Shown piece by piece: positions 9,283 to 18,312 of a stretch of 64,000 bases of DNA. Each line of letters opens with the position of its first letter. Position 1 is the stretch's first letter. A program made the translations under genes and the position numbers. The notes beneath the pieces were generated by a model, which worked only from the letters and a program-made list of their open reading frames with translations, was not told where the DNA came from and did no database searches. The stretch covers positions 306,052 to 370,051 of the forward strand of contig JAPSLO010000006.1 of NCBI GenBank assembly GCA_031180725.1, given 5' to 3'. The DNA comes from Roseomonas sp. (GTDB taxonomy: Bacteria > Pseudomonadota > Alphaproteobacteria > Acetobacterales > Acetobacteraceae).

Positions 9283-10128
9283 TCAGACCGTCGCGATGTC
9301 GGGCGCGTCCGGATTCTTCATACCGACGATATGGTAGCCGCAATCCACATGGTGCACCTCGCCGGTGACGCCGCCGGACAGCTCGGACAGGAAATAGAGC
9401 CCCGCGCCGCCCACTTCCTCGATCGTCACGTTGCGCTCCAGCGGGGCATTAAGCTGGTTCCACTTCAGGATGTAGCGGAAGTCGCCGATGCCGCTGGCGG
9501 CCAGGGTCTTGATGGGGCCGGCGCTGATCGCGTTGACGCGGATGCCAGACTTGCCGAGGTCGGCGGCCATGTAGCGCACGCTGGCTTCCAGCGCCGCCTT
9601 GGCCACGCCCATGACGTTGTAATGCGGCGTGACGCGCTCGGCGCCCAGATAGCTCATGGTCAGCAGGCTGCCGCCCCTCGTCATCAGCGGCACCGCGCGC
9701 TGCGAGACGCTGACAAAGGAATAGACCGAGACATCCATCGCTTGCAGGAAGGCCGCGCGGGGCGTGTCCAGGTAGCGGCCGCGCAGATACTGCTTGTCGG
9801 CGTAGCCGATCGCGTGGACCAGGAAGTCCAGCCGGCCCCATTCCGCCTTCAGCGTCTCGAACACCGCATCCACGCTGGCGTCGTCGGTGACGTCGCAGGG
9901 CAGCACCAGCTTCGCCTTCACCTGCTCCGCCAGCGGGCGCACGCGCTTCTCCAACGCTTCGCCCTGGTAGGTAAAGGCCAGTTCCGCCCCCTGGGCGGCC
10001 ACCGCACGGGCGATGCCCCAGGCGATGGAACGGTCATTCGCTACGCCCATGATCAAACCACGCTTGCCGTTCATCAGCGTGCCGGTGGGTACCGCGGCGG
10101 CGTGTTCAGGCGTCTCTTGCTGGGACAT
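9283..10128 (-). CDS. fabI: Enoyl-[acyl-carrier-protein] reductase (NADH), FabI type
   Basis: 281 residues. Catalyses the last reduction of each fatty acid elongation cycle. The NADH site is [17 protein letters not shown] near residue 25, and the catalytic pair is Tyr and Lys in [10 protein letters not shown] near 175-182, with the FabI-type Tyr-x6-Lys spacing. [13 protein letters not shown] follows. The start at 10128 gives a normal N-terminus; the frame is open further upstream but only through the pdxH promoter region. It is divergent from pdxH. The enzyme class is the target of triclosan and diazaborines. Confidence 0.96.
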   Translation of the reverse strand: MSQQETPEHAAAVPTGTLMNGKRGLIMGVANDRSIAWGIARAVAAQGAELAFTYQGEALEKRVRPLAEQVKAKLVLPCDVTDDASVDAVFETLKAEWGRLDFLVHAIGYADKQYLRGRYLDTPRAAFLQAMDVSVYSFVSVSQRAVPLMTRGGSLLTMSYLGAERVTPHYNVMGVAKAALEASVRYMAADLGKSGIRVNAISAGPIKTLAASGIGDFRYILKWNQLNAPLERNVTIEEVGGAGLYFLSELSGGVTGEVHHVDCGYHIVGMKNPDAPDIATV

Positions 10129-10150
10129 GAGGGGACCGGCGGCTGGTTGC

Positions 10151-10228
10151 AGAGGTCGGGGCGTGGTGGCACATGCCCCCCAACGGCACAAGAGGTCGGG
10201 ACCTGCCCCCCCCATCGGGAGATCTCCC
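10151..10228. promoter_or_regulatory. fabI-pdxH divergent region with direct repeat and a palindrome over the pdxH ribosome site
   Basis: The 10-mer AGAGGTCGGG occurs at 10151 and again at 10191, exactly 40 bases apart and each followed by a C-rich run. At 10217-10228 lies the perfect 12-base palindrome GGGAGATCTCCC, which contains the pdxH ribosome-binding GGGAG and touches the TTG start codon. Both could be protein sites or, in RNA, part of a fold that limits pdxH translation. Function is inferred only from position. Confidence 0.35.
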
Positions 10229-10831
10229 TTGGACGAAACCGCGCGCCAGCCGACCACGGACGATCCCGTCGCCCTGTTCCAGGCCTGGATGGAGGAGGCG
10301 GCCAGATCCGAGCCGAACGATCCCAACGCCGTCTGCCTGGCCACCGCCACGCCGGAGGGGCGGCCCTCGGCCCGGATGGTGCTGCTGAAGGACGTGGATG
10401 CACGCGGCTTCGTCTTCTACACCAATCTGGAAAGCCGCAAGGGGCGGGAGCTGACGGCCAACCCCTTCGCGGCTCTCTGCTTCCACTGGAAGACCCTGCA
10501 GCGCAGCGTGCGGGTGGAAGGTCGGGTGGAACAGGTCTCAGCGGAGGAGGCAGATGCCTATTATGCCTCCCGCCCACGGGGCAGCCGAATCGGCGCCTGG
10601 GCGTCCCGCCAGTCCCGCCCACTGGAAAGCCGTTTCGCGCTGGAGAAGGCTGTGGCGGAGTATACGATGAAGTTCGGCCTGGGGGAAATTCCGCGCCCCG
10701 CCCATTGGTCCGGCTTCCGCCTGCTGCCCGACCGCATTGAGCTGTGGCGCGACATGCCCTTCCGCCTGCATGAGCGCAGGGTCTTCCACCGGACCGCCAC
10801 CGGGTGGGAGATGGAGATGCTCTACCCTTGA
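10229..10831 (+). CDS. pdxH: Pyridoxine/pyridoxamine 5'-phosphate oxidase
   Basis: 200 residues if translation begins at the TTG at 10229, which has GGGAG just upstream and gives a normal N-terminus ([21 protein letters not shown]); the next ATG is at 10289. It oxidises PNP or PMP to pyridoxal phosphate with FMN. Visible are [19 protein letters not shown] (FMN/phosphate site), [19 protein letters not shown] and [10 protein letters not shown]. The C-terminus reads MEMLYP where most members end in RL-x-P. The stop overlaps the putative TTG start of the next gene. Confidence 0.93.
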   Translation: MDETARQPTTDDPVALFQAWMEEAARSEPNDPNAVCLATATPEGRPSARMVLLKDVDARGFVFYTNLESRKGRELTANPFAALCFHWKTLQRSVRVEGRVEQVSAEEADAYYASRPRGSRIGAWASRQSRPLESRFALEKAVAEYTMKFGLGEIPRPAHWSGFRLLPDRIELWRDMPFRLHERRVFHRTATGWEMEMLYP

Positions 10832-12300
10832 TCCCCCGGGGCCAAGCCGCGGTCGCCGCCCTGCTCAGCCAGCTGACCGGCGCCGCACCGCTGGAGACGC
10901 ATATCTCGGCTGTCTTCGTGGGCGCGCGGGATGTCTTCAAGCTGAAGAAGGCGTTGAAGCTGCCCTTTCTGGATTTCTCCACCCTGGCGCAGCGAGAAGC
11001 TTTTACCCGGCGCGAGCTGGAGCTGAACCGCCCCGCCGCCCCTGACCTCTATCGCGGCGTGCTGCCGGTGACCCGTGCCGCTGATGGCTGCCTGGCGCTG
11101 GATGGTCCGGGTGAGGTGGTGGACTGGGTGCTGCACATGGCCCCGGTGCCCGAAGGCGATTTCCTGGATGCCATGGCGGCCCGCCAGGGTCTGGACGGGA
11201 AGCTGCTGGACGCGGTGGCGGATATGGCGGCGGCGCTGCATGCCACGGCACCGGTCGCGGAAGGTGTGGACAGCCCCGCCCGCGCGGCCTTCATCCTGGA
11301 TGGCAACCGGGATGGCTGCGTGGATGCCGGGCTCGATCCGGCGAGGGTGGAGCGCATCGCGGCCACGATGCGGCGGCGGCTGTCCGCCATCGCGCCGCTG
11401 CTGCGGGCGCGGGCGGCATCCGGCCATGTGCGGCGCTGCCACGGGGACCTGCATCTCGCGAATCTCTGCCTGTGGGAAGGCCGGCCGGTGCCCTTCGACG
11501 CGCTGGAATTCGACGAGGCGATGGCGCGTACCGATACCGGCTACGACCTGGCCTTCCTGGTGATGGATCTGGAGGTGCGGTTGGGCCGCGCCGCGGCAAA
11601 CCGTGTGCTGAACCGGGCGCTGGCCCGCAGCGGCGATTACGGGATGCTGCCGGCGCTGCCCTTCTGGATGGCGCAGCGCGCCCTGGTGCGCGCCAAGCTG
11701 GAACCCGCCCGCGACCGGCCAGGCGAACCCTATCTGGATGCTGCCGAACGCTTCCTGGCGGAGGAGCCGCCGCGCATGCTCGCCATCGGCGGCTTGCAGG
11801 GTACGGGAAAGACCCGCCTGGCGCGGGCCATCGCACCGCTGCTCGGCGCCAGCCCCGGCGCGCTGCACCTGCGCACGGACGAGATCCGCAAGCGCCGCTT
11901 CGGCCTGGCACCGGAGCAGCGCCTGCCCGAAGGCGCCTATGCGCCGGAAGTCAGCGCGGCGGTGCATGAGGAGCTGTTCGCCGCCGCGCGGGGCACATTG
12001 CAGGCGGGAAGGTCGGTGGTGGTGGACGCCGTCTTCCTGGACCCTGCGACGCGCGCCGCCGCGGAGCAGGCCGCTGCCGGCGCGGGCTTTACCGGCATAT
12101 GGCTGGAAGCGCCGCTGGAGGTGCTGCGCGCGCGCGTCGCCGCGCGGCGGGGCGATGCCTCGGACGCGACCGTCGCGGTCCTCGACCGCGCGGCGCAAGC
12201 CGAGGCGGGCACGATCAAATGGCGTCGAACGGACGCCGCCGGGGATCCGATTCCGGTTCTGCGCAGCCTTCTGGCCTTGAACGGCCGTTTCGAGGCATAA
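10828..12300 (+). CDS. Fused APH-like phosphotransferase and P-loop kinase
   Basis: About 490 residues. The N-terminal half (to about 300) is an aminoglycoside-phosphotransferase-like fold with [10 protein letters not shown] as catalytic loop and FDALEFDE as the metal Asp. The C-terminal half is a P-loop kinase with Walker [12 protein letters not shown] (about 325), [10 protein letters not shown] and VVVDAVFLD. This is the known YjbM/COG0645-COG2187 type fusion; its substrate is not established. The start is uncertain: TTG at 10828 overlaps the pdxH stop (TTGA), and a GTG at 10804 is the alternative. Coupling to pdxH suggests cotranscription. Confidence 0.85.
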   Translation: MIPRGQAAVAALLSQLTGAAPLETHISAVFVGARDVFKLKKALKLPFLDFSTLAQREAFTRRELELNRPAAPDLYRGVLPVTRAADGCLALDGPGEVVDWVLHMAPVPEGDFLDAMAARQGLDGKLLDAVADMAAALHATAPVAEGVDSPARAAFILDGNRDGCVDAGLDPARVERIAATMRRRLSAIAPLLRARAASGHVRRCHGDLHLANLCLWEGRPVPFDALEFDEAMARTDTGYDLAFLVMDLEVRLGRAAANRVLNRALARSGDYGMLPALPFWMAQRALVRAKLEPARDRPGEPYLDAAERFLAEEPPRMLAIGGLQGTGKTRLARAIAPLLGASPGALHLRTDEIRKRRFGLAPEQRLPEGAYAPEVSAAVHEELFAAARGTLQAGRSVVVDAVFLDPATRAAAEQAAAGAGFTGIWLEAPLEVLRARVAARRGDASDATVAVLDRAAQAEAGTIKWRRTDAAGDPIPVLRSLLALNGRFEA

Positions 12301-12365
12301 CGTTACAGACAGGGCGCCGGTGCTCCGCCGGCGAACAAGAAGGTTTCGAGGAAGGGAGAGGCGCG

Positions 12366-13244
12366 ATGGCCTATCGTCGCCTGCTGTTGCCGTTGACGGG
12401 CACGGCTGCTGGGGAGGCAGCCTTGGCCACCGCGCTGGACGTGGCGCGGATCTGGAACGCGCATCTGCATTGCCTGCATGTCCGCGTGGATGCGCGGGAT
12501 GTCGCGCCGTTGGCCGGCGAGGGCCTTTCCGGCGCGATGATCGAGGAGATGATGGCCGCCACCGAACGCGAGAGCGGCGAACGCGCCGGCCGCGTCCGCG
12601 CGCTGTTCGAGCGCTTCGCCGCGACGCATGGCGACCTGACCCTGGCCAGCGATCCCAACACCGCGGCCAAAGTTCCCGGCGTGACGCTGAGCTTCGAGAC
12701 CATCTCCGGCCGGGAGGAGGATGTGGTCGCGCAGCAGTCGCGGCTGTTCGACATGGCCGTGGTGCCGCACCCGGAGGCAGGGGAGGATGTCTCCTCCTCC
12801 GATGCGCTGCATGCGGTGCTGTTCGACAGTGGGCGGCCCGTGCTGATCGCACCGCGCGAGGCGCCCGCTACCATCGGCACGCGGGTCTGCGTGGCCTGGA
12901 ACGGCACGGCGGAAAGCGCGGCGGCCGTCGCGGCGGCGCTGCCCTGGCTGCACCGCGCGCAGGCGGTGCGCATCCTGCACGCCACCGAATACCAGCGCCG
13001 CGGCCCGGGCGCCGAGGGCATCCGAGCCTATCTGCGCTGGCACGAGATCGAGGCCGAGCTCCATCCCTTCAAGCCGGCGACGCGGGAAGTGGGCGCCGGA
13101 CTGCTGGGCGCGGCGCGCGACTTCGGCGCCGACCTGCTGGTGCAGGGCGCCTATAGTGCATCTCGGCTGCGGCAGCTGATCCTGGGCGGCGTCACCCGGC
13201 ATGTGCTGGAGAATGCGGACCTGCCCGTGCTGATGTGCCGCTGA
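12366..13244 (+). CDS. Universal stress protein, tandem UspA domains
   Basis: 292 residues, about twice a single Usp domain. The first begins MAYRRLLLPLTGTAAGE and the second VCVAWNGTAESAAAV (about residue 175). The second ends in QGAYSASRLRQLILGGVTRH, the G-x2-G-like nucleotide-binding region near the C-terminus, though in degenerate form. GGAAGGGAGAG precedes the ATG. Usp proteins are cytoplasmic and induced by starvation or stress. The stop lies inside the 5' end of the acetyltransferase gene, so the two are likely cotranscribed. Confidence 0.9.
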   Translation: MAYRRLLLPLTGTAAGEAALATALDVARIWNAHLHCLHVRVDARDVAPLAGEGLSGAMIEEMMAATERESGERAGRVRALFERFAATHGDLTLASDPNTAAKVPGVTLSFETISGREEDVVAQQSRLFDMAVVPHPEAGEDVSSSDALHAVLFDSGRPVLIAPREAPATIGTRVCVAWNGTAESAAAVAAALPWLHRAQAVRILHATEYQRRGPGAEGIRAYLRWHEIEAELHPFKPATREVGAGLLGAARDFGADLLVQGAYSASRLRQLILGGVTRHVLENADLPVLMCR

Positions 13245-13837
13245 CGGCGCTCGTCCGGCCAGGGCGGGAGCACCTGGCCGATTATGCCGCGGCGCTGCGA
13301 CGCGGGCTGGAGCCTTCCAGCCACGCGGGCCCGGAAGCCGCGGCGGCGCATCTGGCGATGATCGAGGCCGACCCCGAGGGCTTCCTGGCCGGCTTCGAGG
13401 ATCCGGAGGGCCGCGGCGCGCCGGTGACGCTGCCGGATGGCACCCGCGTGCCGCGCCTTCCCGGCTTCACGCGCTGGATCATGGCCGATGAATTCTGCGG
13501 CAGCATGGGCTTCCGCTGGCAGCCCGGCACGCCCGATCTGCCGCCTTATGTGCTCGGCCATATCGGCTATGAAGTGGTGCCCTGGCGCCGGCGCGAGGGC
13601 CATGCGACGCGAGCGCTAGGCCTGATGCTGCGCGAGGTGGCGAGGCTCGGCCTGCCCCATGTCGAGCTGACAGTCGATCCGGAGAACCGGGCCTCCATCC
13701 GGGTGATCGAGGCGAATGGTGGGCAGCTGGTGGAGCCTTTCCTGAAGCCGGCCGTCCATGGCGGCAAGCCGGGGCTGCGCTACCGAATCGTGTTGCCGCA
13801 GACCGGGGAGGGACAGGGCGCGTCATTGCCGCCCTGA
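13235..13837 (+). CDS. GNAT-family N-acetyltransferase
   Basis: 200 residues from a GTG overlapping the last 10 bases of the stress-protein gene. The acetyl-CoA part is GHIGYEVVPWRRREGHATRALGLML, with the R-x-x-G-x-A signature, then VELTVDPENRASIRVIEANGG. The N-terminal half is a less conserved substrate region. Members of this subgroup are usually annotated only as acetyltransferases; the acceptor is unknown. Linkage to the stress protein may mean a shared stress regulon. Confidence 0.87.
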   Translation: MPLTALVRPGREHLADYAAALRRGLEPSSHAGPEAAAAHLAMIEADPEGFLAGFEDPEGRGAPVTLPDGTRVPRLPGFTRWIMADEFCGSMGFRWQPGTPDLPPYVLGHIGYEVVPWRRREGHATRALGLMLREVARLGLPHVELTVDPENRASIRVIEANGGQLVEPFLKPAVHGGKPGLRYRIVLPQTGEGQGASLPP

Positions 13838-13941
13838 ATGCCGCTGATCCGCCCGGCGCGGCTGCGCCAGGGGCGGGCTTCGCCTATCTGCCTGGGCGAG
13901 CAGCGCGGGCGCCTGCCGCCCGCGAATAGGAGACACAGGCA

Positions 13942-14652
13942 ATGATCGAGATCCGGCCCTTCAACACCCTCGGCGGCGCGGACCATGGCTGGCTGAAGGC
14001 GCGCCACCACTTCTCCTTTGCGAACTACCACGACCCGGCGCGGATGAGCTGGGGCCGGCTGCGTGTGTGGAACGATGACGAGATCGCCCCCGGCACCGGC
14101 TTCGACCCGCATCCGCACCGCGACATGGAGATCATCACCTATGTCCGCGAGGGCGCGATCACGCATCGCGACAGCATGGGCAATGAGGGCCGCACCGCCG
14201 CGGGCGATGTGCAGATCATGTCGGCGGGCACCGGCGTAGTGCATGCCGAATACAACCTGGAACCGCAGGTGACGAAGATCTTCCAGATCTGGATCATGCC
14301 CGACCGCCGAGGCGAAAAGCCGAACTGGGGCGCCAAGCAGTTCCCGAAGGCGACGCGCGAGGCCGCTTTCGAGGTGCTGGCCTCCGGCCGCCCCGTCGAT
14401 GCGGGCAGCGGCGCGCTGCCGCTGAACGTGGATGGCGCGGTGATGGCCGCGACACTGAAGGCCGGGCAAACGCTGATGCAGACGCTGGCGGAGGGCCGCG
14501 CCGCCTATCTGGTGCCGGCCAAGGGCAAGGTGCGCGTTAACGGCCAGGCGCTGAACGCGCGGGATGGCGCCGCCATCGCACGTGAATCCGCCATCGAGGT
14601 CACGGCGGAGGAGGATGCGGAGCTGGTGCTGGTGGAGGTGGCGGAAGGCTGA
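13942..14652 (+). CDS. Pirin-family protein (YhaK-like bicupin)
   Basis: 236 residues. The first cupin holds the metal site: HPHRDMEIITYVREG (residues about 54-68) and later HAEYNLEPQ. N-terminal HHFSFANYHDPARMSWGRLRVWNDD is the standard pirin opening. Bacterial pirins may have quercetinase activity or act as redox-sensitive regulators. An AGGAGA site precedes the ATG. Its 3' end overlaps the convergent hydrolase gene by 53 bases, so both messages are complementary there. Confidence 0.9.
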   Translation: MIEIRPFNTLGGADHGWLKARHHFSFANYHDPARMSWGRLRVWNDDEIAPGTGFDPHPHRDMEIITYVREGAITHRDSMGNEGRTAAGDVQIMSAGTGVVHAEYNLEPQVTKIFQIWIMPDRRGEKPNWGAKQFPKATREAAFEVLASGRPVDAGSGALPLNVDGAVMAATLKAGQTLMQTLAEGRAAYLVPAKGKVRVNGQALNARDGAAIARESAIEVTAEEDAELVLVEVAEG

Positions 14653-15421
14653 GCAGCCGCCCCAGCAGCATTCCCAGCCGCCCCACGGGATCGCGGCCCG
14701 GCGCCATCGAGACCAGCGCTCGATGGGCGCCGGGCAGCACCACCTGCATCGCGCCGGGCAGCAGAGCGGAGGCGACGGGCACCAGCCCGTCATTCGGCCC
14801 GGCGCGGCGCTCCATCCACCGCACCAGCGGCATCACGCGCCGGTCGGCCGGGGGACAATCCGGCGTCACCATCGTGGCAACGGTGAGGATCGGCAATCGT
14901 GCGGCCAATGCGGCCAGCGCCGCTTCGTGCTGGGTCATCCAGGCGGCGCGGGCGCCAGTCGTCAGATCGCGCAGCCCTTCGCCCGTGCCGAGCTTCAGCG
15001 CACGCACCGCCAGCGCAGCCATGCCGTGCAGCGGCCGTGCAGCGGCCACCGCATCGGCCAGGGGAGAGCCCAGGAAGGGTGATTGCAGCGCCAGGAAGCC
15101 GCGGCAGCGCGCGGCGGCTTCCGGTTGCAGCAGGGCGGCCAGCCCCTCCACGCCGCCCTTGCTGTGCCCAATCAGCAGCACGGGCCGCGGGTCCGCGACG
15201 ATGGCCGTGGCCAGCGCTGCCGCATTCGCTTGCACCGGCGCCGCGGTGGGCAGCGCGATCACCTGGGCCGTGCAGCCGGGCAGGCTCTGCAGCCAGGCGA
15301 GCTGCCGGCCCATATAGTCCAGTCCCAGGCGCCGGAAGCGCTGCATCAGCTCGCCCAGCAGTCCGTAGGCCAGCAGGATGCGGTGGCCGCGCAGCGCCGC
15401 GGCGAGATCCGCCTCAGTCAA
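14600..15421 (-). CDS. Alpha/beta-hydrolase (PGAP1/lipase-like)
   Basis: About 273 residues. The nucleophile elbow is LLIGHSKGGVEGL near residue 98, with SPFLGSPLAD and the late PNDGLVPVASALLPGA segment carrying the acid residue. The gene probably starts at the TTG at 15421, overlapping the end of the oxidoreductase gene; no better ATG keeps the N-terminus. The C-terminus is proline-rich (SLPPPPPAPAP) and its codons run 53 bases into the pirin gene on the other strand. Substrate unknown; the esterase/lipase assignment rests on the fold only. Confidence 0.8.
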   Translation of the reverse strand: MTEADLAAALRGHRILLAYGLLGELMQRFRRLGLDYMGRQLAWLQSLPGCTAQVIALPTAAPVQANAAALATAIVADPRPVLLIGHSKGGVEGLAALLQPEAAARCRGFLALQSPFLGSPLADAVAAARPLHGMAALAVRALKLGTGEGLRDLTTGARAAWMTQHEAALAALAARLPILTVATMVTPDCPPADRRVMPLVRWMERRAGPNDGLVPVASALLPGAMQVVLPGAHRALVSMAPGRDPVGRLGMLLGRLLSLPPPPPAPAPHPPPP

Positions 15422-16433
15422 GTGCGATGACGAGCTTGCCGAAGTTCCTGCCCTCCAGCATTCCGATGAAGGCCTGTGGGGCATTGGCCAGCCCCTGCAC
15501 CACATCCTCCTTCCAGCGCAGCCGGCCGGCGGCGATGTGGCCCAGCACCTCCGCGCGGAAGCGCGCATAGCGCTGCCAGCCGGTGTCGCTGACGATGAAG
15601 CCCTGAATGCGCAGGCGCTTGCGCACGACGGGACCCAGATTGGGGCCGGGCGGCGCGCCGGCGGCGGCGGCGCCGGAAGCGGTGTTGTACTGCGCGATCA
15701 TCCCGCACATCACCATTCGGCCGAAATCGTTGAAGCGCGGGAAGACGGCGGCCTGCACGGCGCCGCCCACATTCTCCCAATAGACATCCACACCCTGCGG
15801 GCAGGTGGCGTCGAGCTGTGCGACGAGGTCGCCGCGGTGGTCCACCGCGGCGTCGAAGCCCAATTCCCGCAGCGCGAAGTCGCATTTCGTCTGGCCGCCG
15901 GCGATGCCCACCACGCGCGCGCCTGCGATCTTCCCAAGCTGCCCGACCACCTGGCCTACCGCGCCGGAGGCCGCCGAGACCACCAGCGTCTCGCCCGGCT
16001 TGGGCTGGCCGATATCGGTCAGGCCGACCCAGGCCGTCAGCCCGGGCATTCCGAGCACGCCGAGCGCGGTGGAGGGCGGCGCTTCCTTCGGATCAATCGG
16101 GATCAGCGCCTGGGCCGGGCGCGTGGAGAAGGTCTGCCAGCCATAGCCGCCCAGCACCCAGTCACCCTCCTTGAAGCGGGGATCGCGGCTGGCGGCCACC
16201 TGGCCCACCGCTTGGCATTCCATCACCCCGCCCAGCGCAACCGGTTTCGCATAGGACTTCGCGTCATCCATTCGCCCGCGCTGATAGGGATCCAGCGAGA
16301 GAAAGCGGTGCCGCACCAGCACCTCGCCTTCCGCCGGATCGGGCAGCGGGGCCTCCTCCAGCCGGAAATCCTCTGGCACCGGGGCGCCTTTCGGGCGGCG
16401 GGCGAGCAGGATGCGGGGATTGGTCTCGGTCAC
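15414..16433 (-). CDS. NADP-dependent medium-chain oxidoreductase (CurA/LTB4DH type)
   Basis: 339 residues. The N-terminal catalytic part has ARRPKGAPVPEDFRLEEAPL and LSLDPYQRGRMDD, typical of zinc-free alkenal/one oxidoreductases. The NADP fold has SAASGAVGQVVGQLGKIAGA (about residue 150) and VYWENVGG. Members reduce the double bond of alpha,beta-unsaturated aldehydes and ketones or curcumin. It is followed by the hydrolase with an 8-base overlap, indicating an operon, and is divergent from the Bug receptor at 16524. Confidence 0.93.
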   Translation of the reverse strand: MTETNPRILLARRPKGAPVPEDFRLEEAPLPDPAEGEVLVRHRFLSLDPYQRGRMDDAKSYAKPVALGGVMECQAVGQVAASRDPRFKEGDWVLGGYGWQTFSTRPAQALIPIDPKEAPPSTALGVLGMPGLTAWVGLTDIGQPKPGETLVVSAASGAVGQVVGQLGKIAGARVVGIAGGQTKCDFALRELGFDAAVDHRGDLVAQLDATCPQGVDVYWENVGGAVQAAVFPRFNDFGRMVMCGMIAQYNTASGAAAAGAPPGPNLGPVVRKRLRIQGFIVSDTGWQRYARFRAEVLGHIAAGRLRWKEDVVQGLANAPQAFIGMLEGRNFGKLVIALD

Positions 16434-16523
16434 CTTGCGTCTCCTTTCGGGAATGGTTGCCCGGCTCGCCGGCGCTGCTTAAACCAGCCGCGCGCCGGAA
16501 CGGCGCGCAGGAGGAAACCAGGA

Positions 16524-17486
16524 ATGCTCACCCGCCGCATCCTGTTGGGATCGTCACTGGCCGCGCCGGCGCTGGGAGGTGCCGCCGCGCAGGGTGCCTG
16601 GCCCGAACGCACGGTGCGCTTCGTGGTCGCCTTTGCCCCGGGAGGCTTCGCGGATCTGATCGGGCGCATGCTGGCGGAGTATCTGGGGCCGATCTGGCGC
16701 CAGTCCATCGTGGTGGAAAATCGCGGCGGGGCAGGGGGCAACATCGCCGCGCAGCAGATCGCGCGCGTGACGCCGGATGGCTACACCGCGCTGGTCACTA
16801 CGGGCGCCTTCGCCATCAACCCCACCCTTTCGCGCAACCCAGGCTACAAGCCCGAGGAATTCGCGGTGGCCGCTGTGGTGGGCGGCACGCCCAACCTCTT
16901 CGTTGTACGCGCTGACAGCCCGGCGCGCACCATGCGGGATCTCGTGGAGCTCGGCCGCCGGCGGGCCATCAACTACGGCACGGCGGGGGTGGGCGTTGCG
17001 GCGCACCTCTCGGCGGAGCTGTTCTTCAAGCGTGCCGGCGGGGTGGATGCGCAGCACATTCCCTATACCGGTGCGGGCCCTGCCATGCTGGCCCTGCTGG
17101 CCGGCAATATCGACATGGTGGCGACCTCGCTGCCCAGCGCGGTGCCGCAAGTGCAGGCCGGTCAGGCGCGCGGCCTGGCTGTGACCAGCGACCGGCGCAA
17201 TGTCGCGCTGCCCGAGGTGCCCACCATCGCCGAGACGGGCTTCGAGCCCATCGTGGACCTGGCCTGGGTGGCGTTGATGTTCCCCGCCGCGGTGCCACCG
17301 GCCGTGCTGCAGCGGGTGAATGAGGATGTGGCGCGCGTGATGGCAATGCCCGCCTTCCAGCGCCGCCTGGCCGAGGCCGGCTTCGACCCGATCGGGGGCG
17401 ATGTGCGCACGGTGAATGACTATGTATCGCGCGAGGTCGCGAACTGGCGCGACATCGTGCGCAGCATCAACGTGCAGATCGACTGA
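16524..17486 (+). CDS. Bug/TctC-family periplasmic solute-binding protein
   Basis: 320 residues from the ATG following AGGAGGAAACCAGGA. It has an export signal (TRRILLGSSLAAPALGGAAAQ), then RTVRFVVAFAPGGFAD, QSIVVENRGGAGGN, RVTPDGYTALVT, NYGTAGVGVAAHLSAELF and HIPYTGAGPAM. The next gene, a 3-oxoadipate enol-lactonase-like hydrolase, begins 7 bases after the stop, so the imported compound is probably an acid or lactone processed by it. Confidence 0.94.
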   Translation: MLTRRILLGSSLAAPALGGAAAQGAWPERTVRFVVAFAPGGFADLIGRMLAEYLGPIWRQSIVVENRGGAGGNIAAQQIARVTPDGYTALVTTGAFAINPTLSRNPGYKPEEFAVAAVVGGTPNLFVVRADSPARTMRDLVELGRRRAINYGTAGVGVAAHLSAELFFKRAGGVDAQHIPYTGAGPAMLALLAGNIDMVATSLPSAVPQVQAGQARGLAVTSDRRNVALPEVPTIAETGFEPIVDLAWVALMFPAAVPPAVLQRVNEDVARVMAMPAFQRRLAEAGFDPIGGDVRTVNDYVSREVANWRDIVRSINVQID

Positions 17487-17493
17487 GGCCGCC

Positions 17494-18291
17494 ATGCTGT
17501 TCCTCCGCGACGGGCACCGCCTGCATGCCGACCTGATCGGTGAACCTGGCCGGCAGGTGGTGTGCCTGGTGCATTCGCTCGGCGCGGATGGCGGCATGTG
17601 GGCCGAGCAGGTGCCGATGCTGCTGGAAGCCGGCTTCGCCGTGCTGCGCATCGACCTGCGCGGCCATGGCGGCAGCGCAGCGCCGCCCGGCCCCTACACC
17701 ATGCAGGCGCTCGGTGAGGACCTGGCCTTTGTGCTGGACCGGCTGGCGCTGGGGCCGGTGCATTATGTCGGCCTCTCCCTGGGTGGCATGAGCGGCCAGG
17801 CGCTGGCGCTGGACCGGCCGAAGCTGCTGCGCAGCATCACCATCTGTGACGCCCTGCCCGAACACTTGCCAAATGCTGAGGAGATCTGGGGGCCGCGCAT
17901 CCGCGCGGTGCGCGCGGCACAGTCCTGCGAGCCCATTGCCCAGGCCACCATCGAACGCTGGCTGACACCTCAATTCCAGGCGGCGAAGCCCTGGCGTTGG
18001 CAGCAGATCCTGGAGACCATCGCCGCGACCCGGCCGGAGGGCTATGCCGGATGCGCCGAGGCGATCAGCAGCTTCAGCCATGTGTCGCGACTGCCTGGGC
18101 TCAAGGTGCCGGCCTTGATTCTGTGTGGCGAGGATGACCACGCCGTGCCGCCGGCCGAGGGAGAGCGCATCGCCCGGCTGGTGCCCGATGGCCGCTTCCA
18201 CGCCATCCCTGGCGCGCGGCACCTGCCGAATGTGGAAAAGCCGGAAGCCTTCAACGCGCTGCTGAAGGATTGGCTGGCCGCCCACCGGTGA
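17494..18291 (+). CDS. Alpha/beta-hydrolase, 3-oxoadipate enol-lactonase-like
   Basis: 265 residues. HSLGADGGMWAEQ is the oxyanion region, VGLSLGGMSGQ near residue 91 the nucleophile elbow, CGEDDHAVPP the acid and GARHLPNVEKPEAF the catalytic His. This arrangement matches PcaD-type enol-lactonases of the beta-ketoadipate pathway, though similar proteins act on other esters. No other pca gene is nearby, so no symbol is given. Cotranscription with the upstream Bug receptor is likely from the 7-base gap. Confidence 0.87.
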   Translation: MLFLRDGHRLHADLIGEPGRQVVCLVHSLGADGGMWAEQVPMLLEAGFAVLRIDLRGHGGSAAPPGPYTMQALGEDLAFVLDRLALGPVHYVGLSLGGMSGQALALDRPKLLRSITICDALPEHLPNAEEIWGPRIRAVRAAQSCEPIAQATIERWLTPQFQAAKPWRWQQILETIAATRPEGYAGCAEAISSFSHVSRLPGLKVPALILCGEDDHAVPPAEGERIARLVPDGRFHAIPGARHLPNVEKPEAFNALLKDWLAAHR

Positions 18292-18312
18292 GAGCGCGGC
18301 CCCGGCGCGCGT

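Noticed and set aside
9005..9343. 112-codon minus-strand frame between fabI and aroC
   Set aside because: No ribosome site, overlaps both gene ends, no recognisable domain.
10822..12852. 676-codon minus-strand frame over the APH-kinase fusion and stress protein
   Set aside because: Arg/Pro/Ala-rich shadow; both plus-strand genes have clear motifs.
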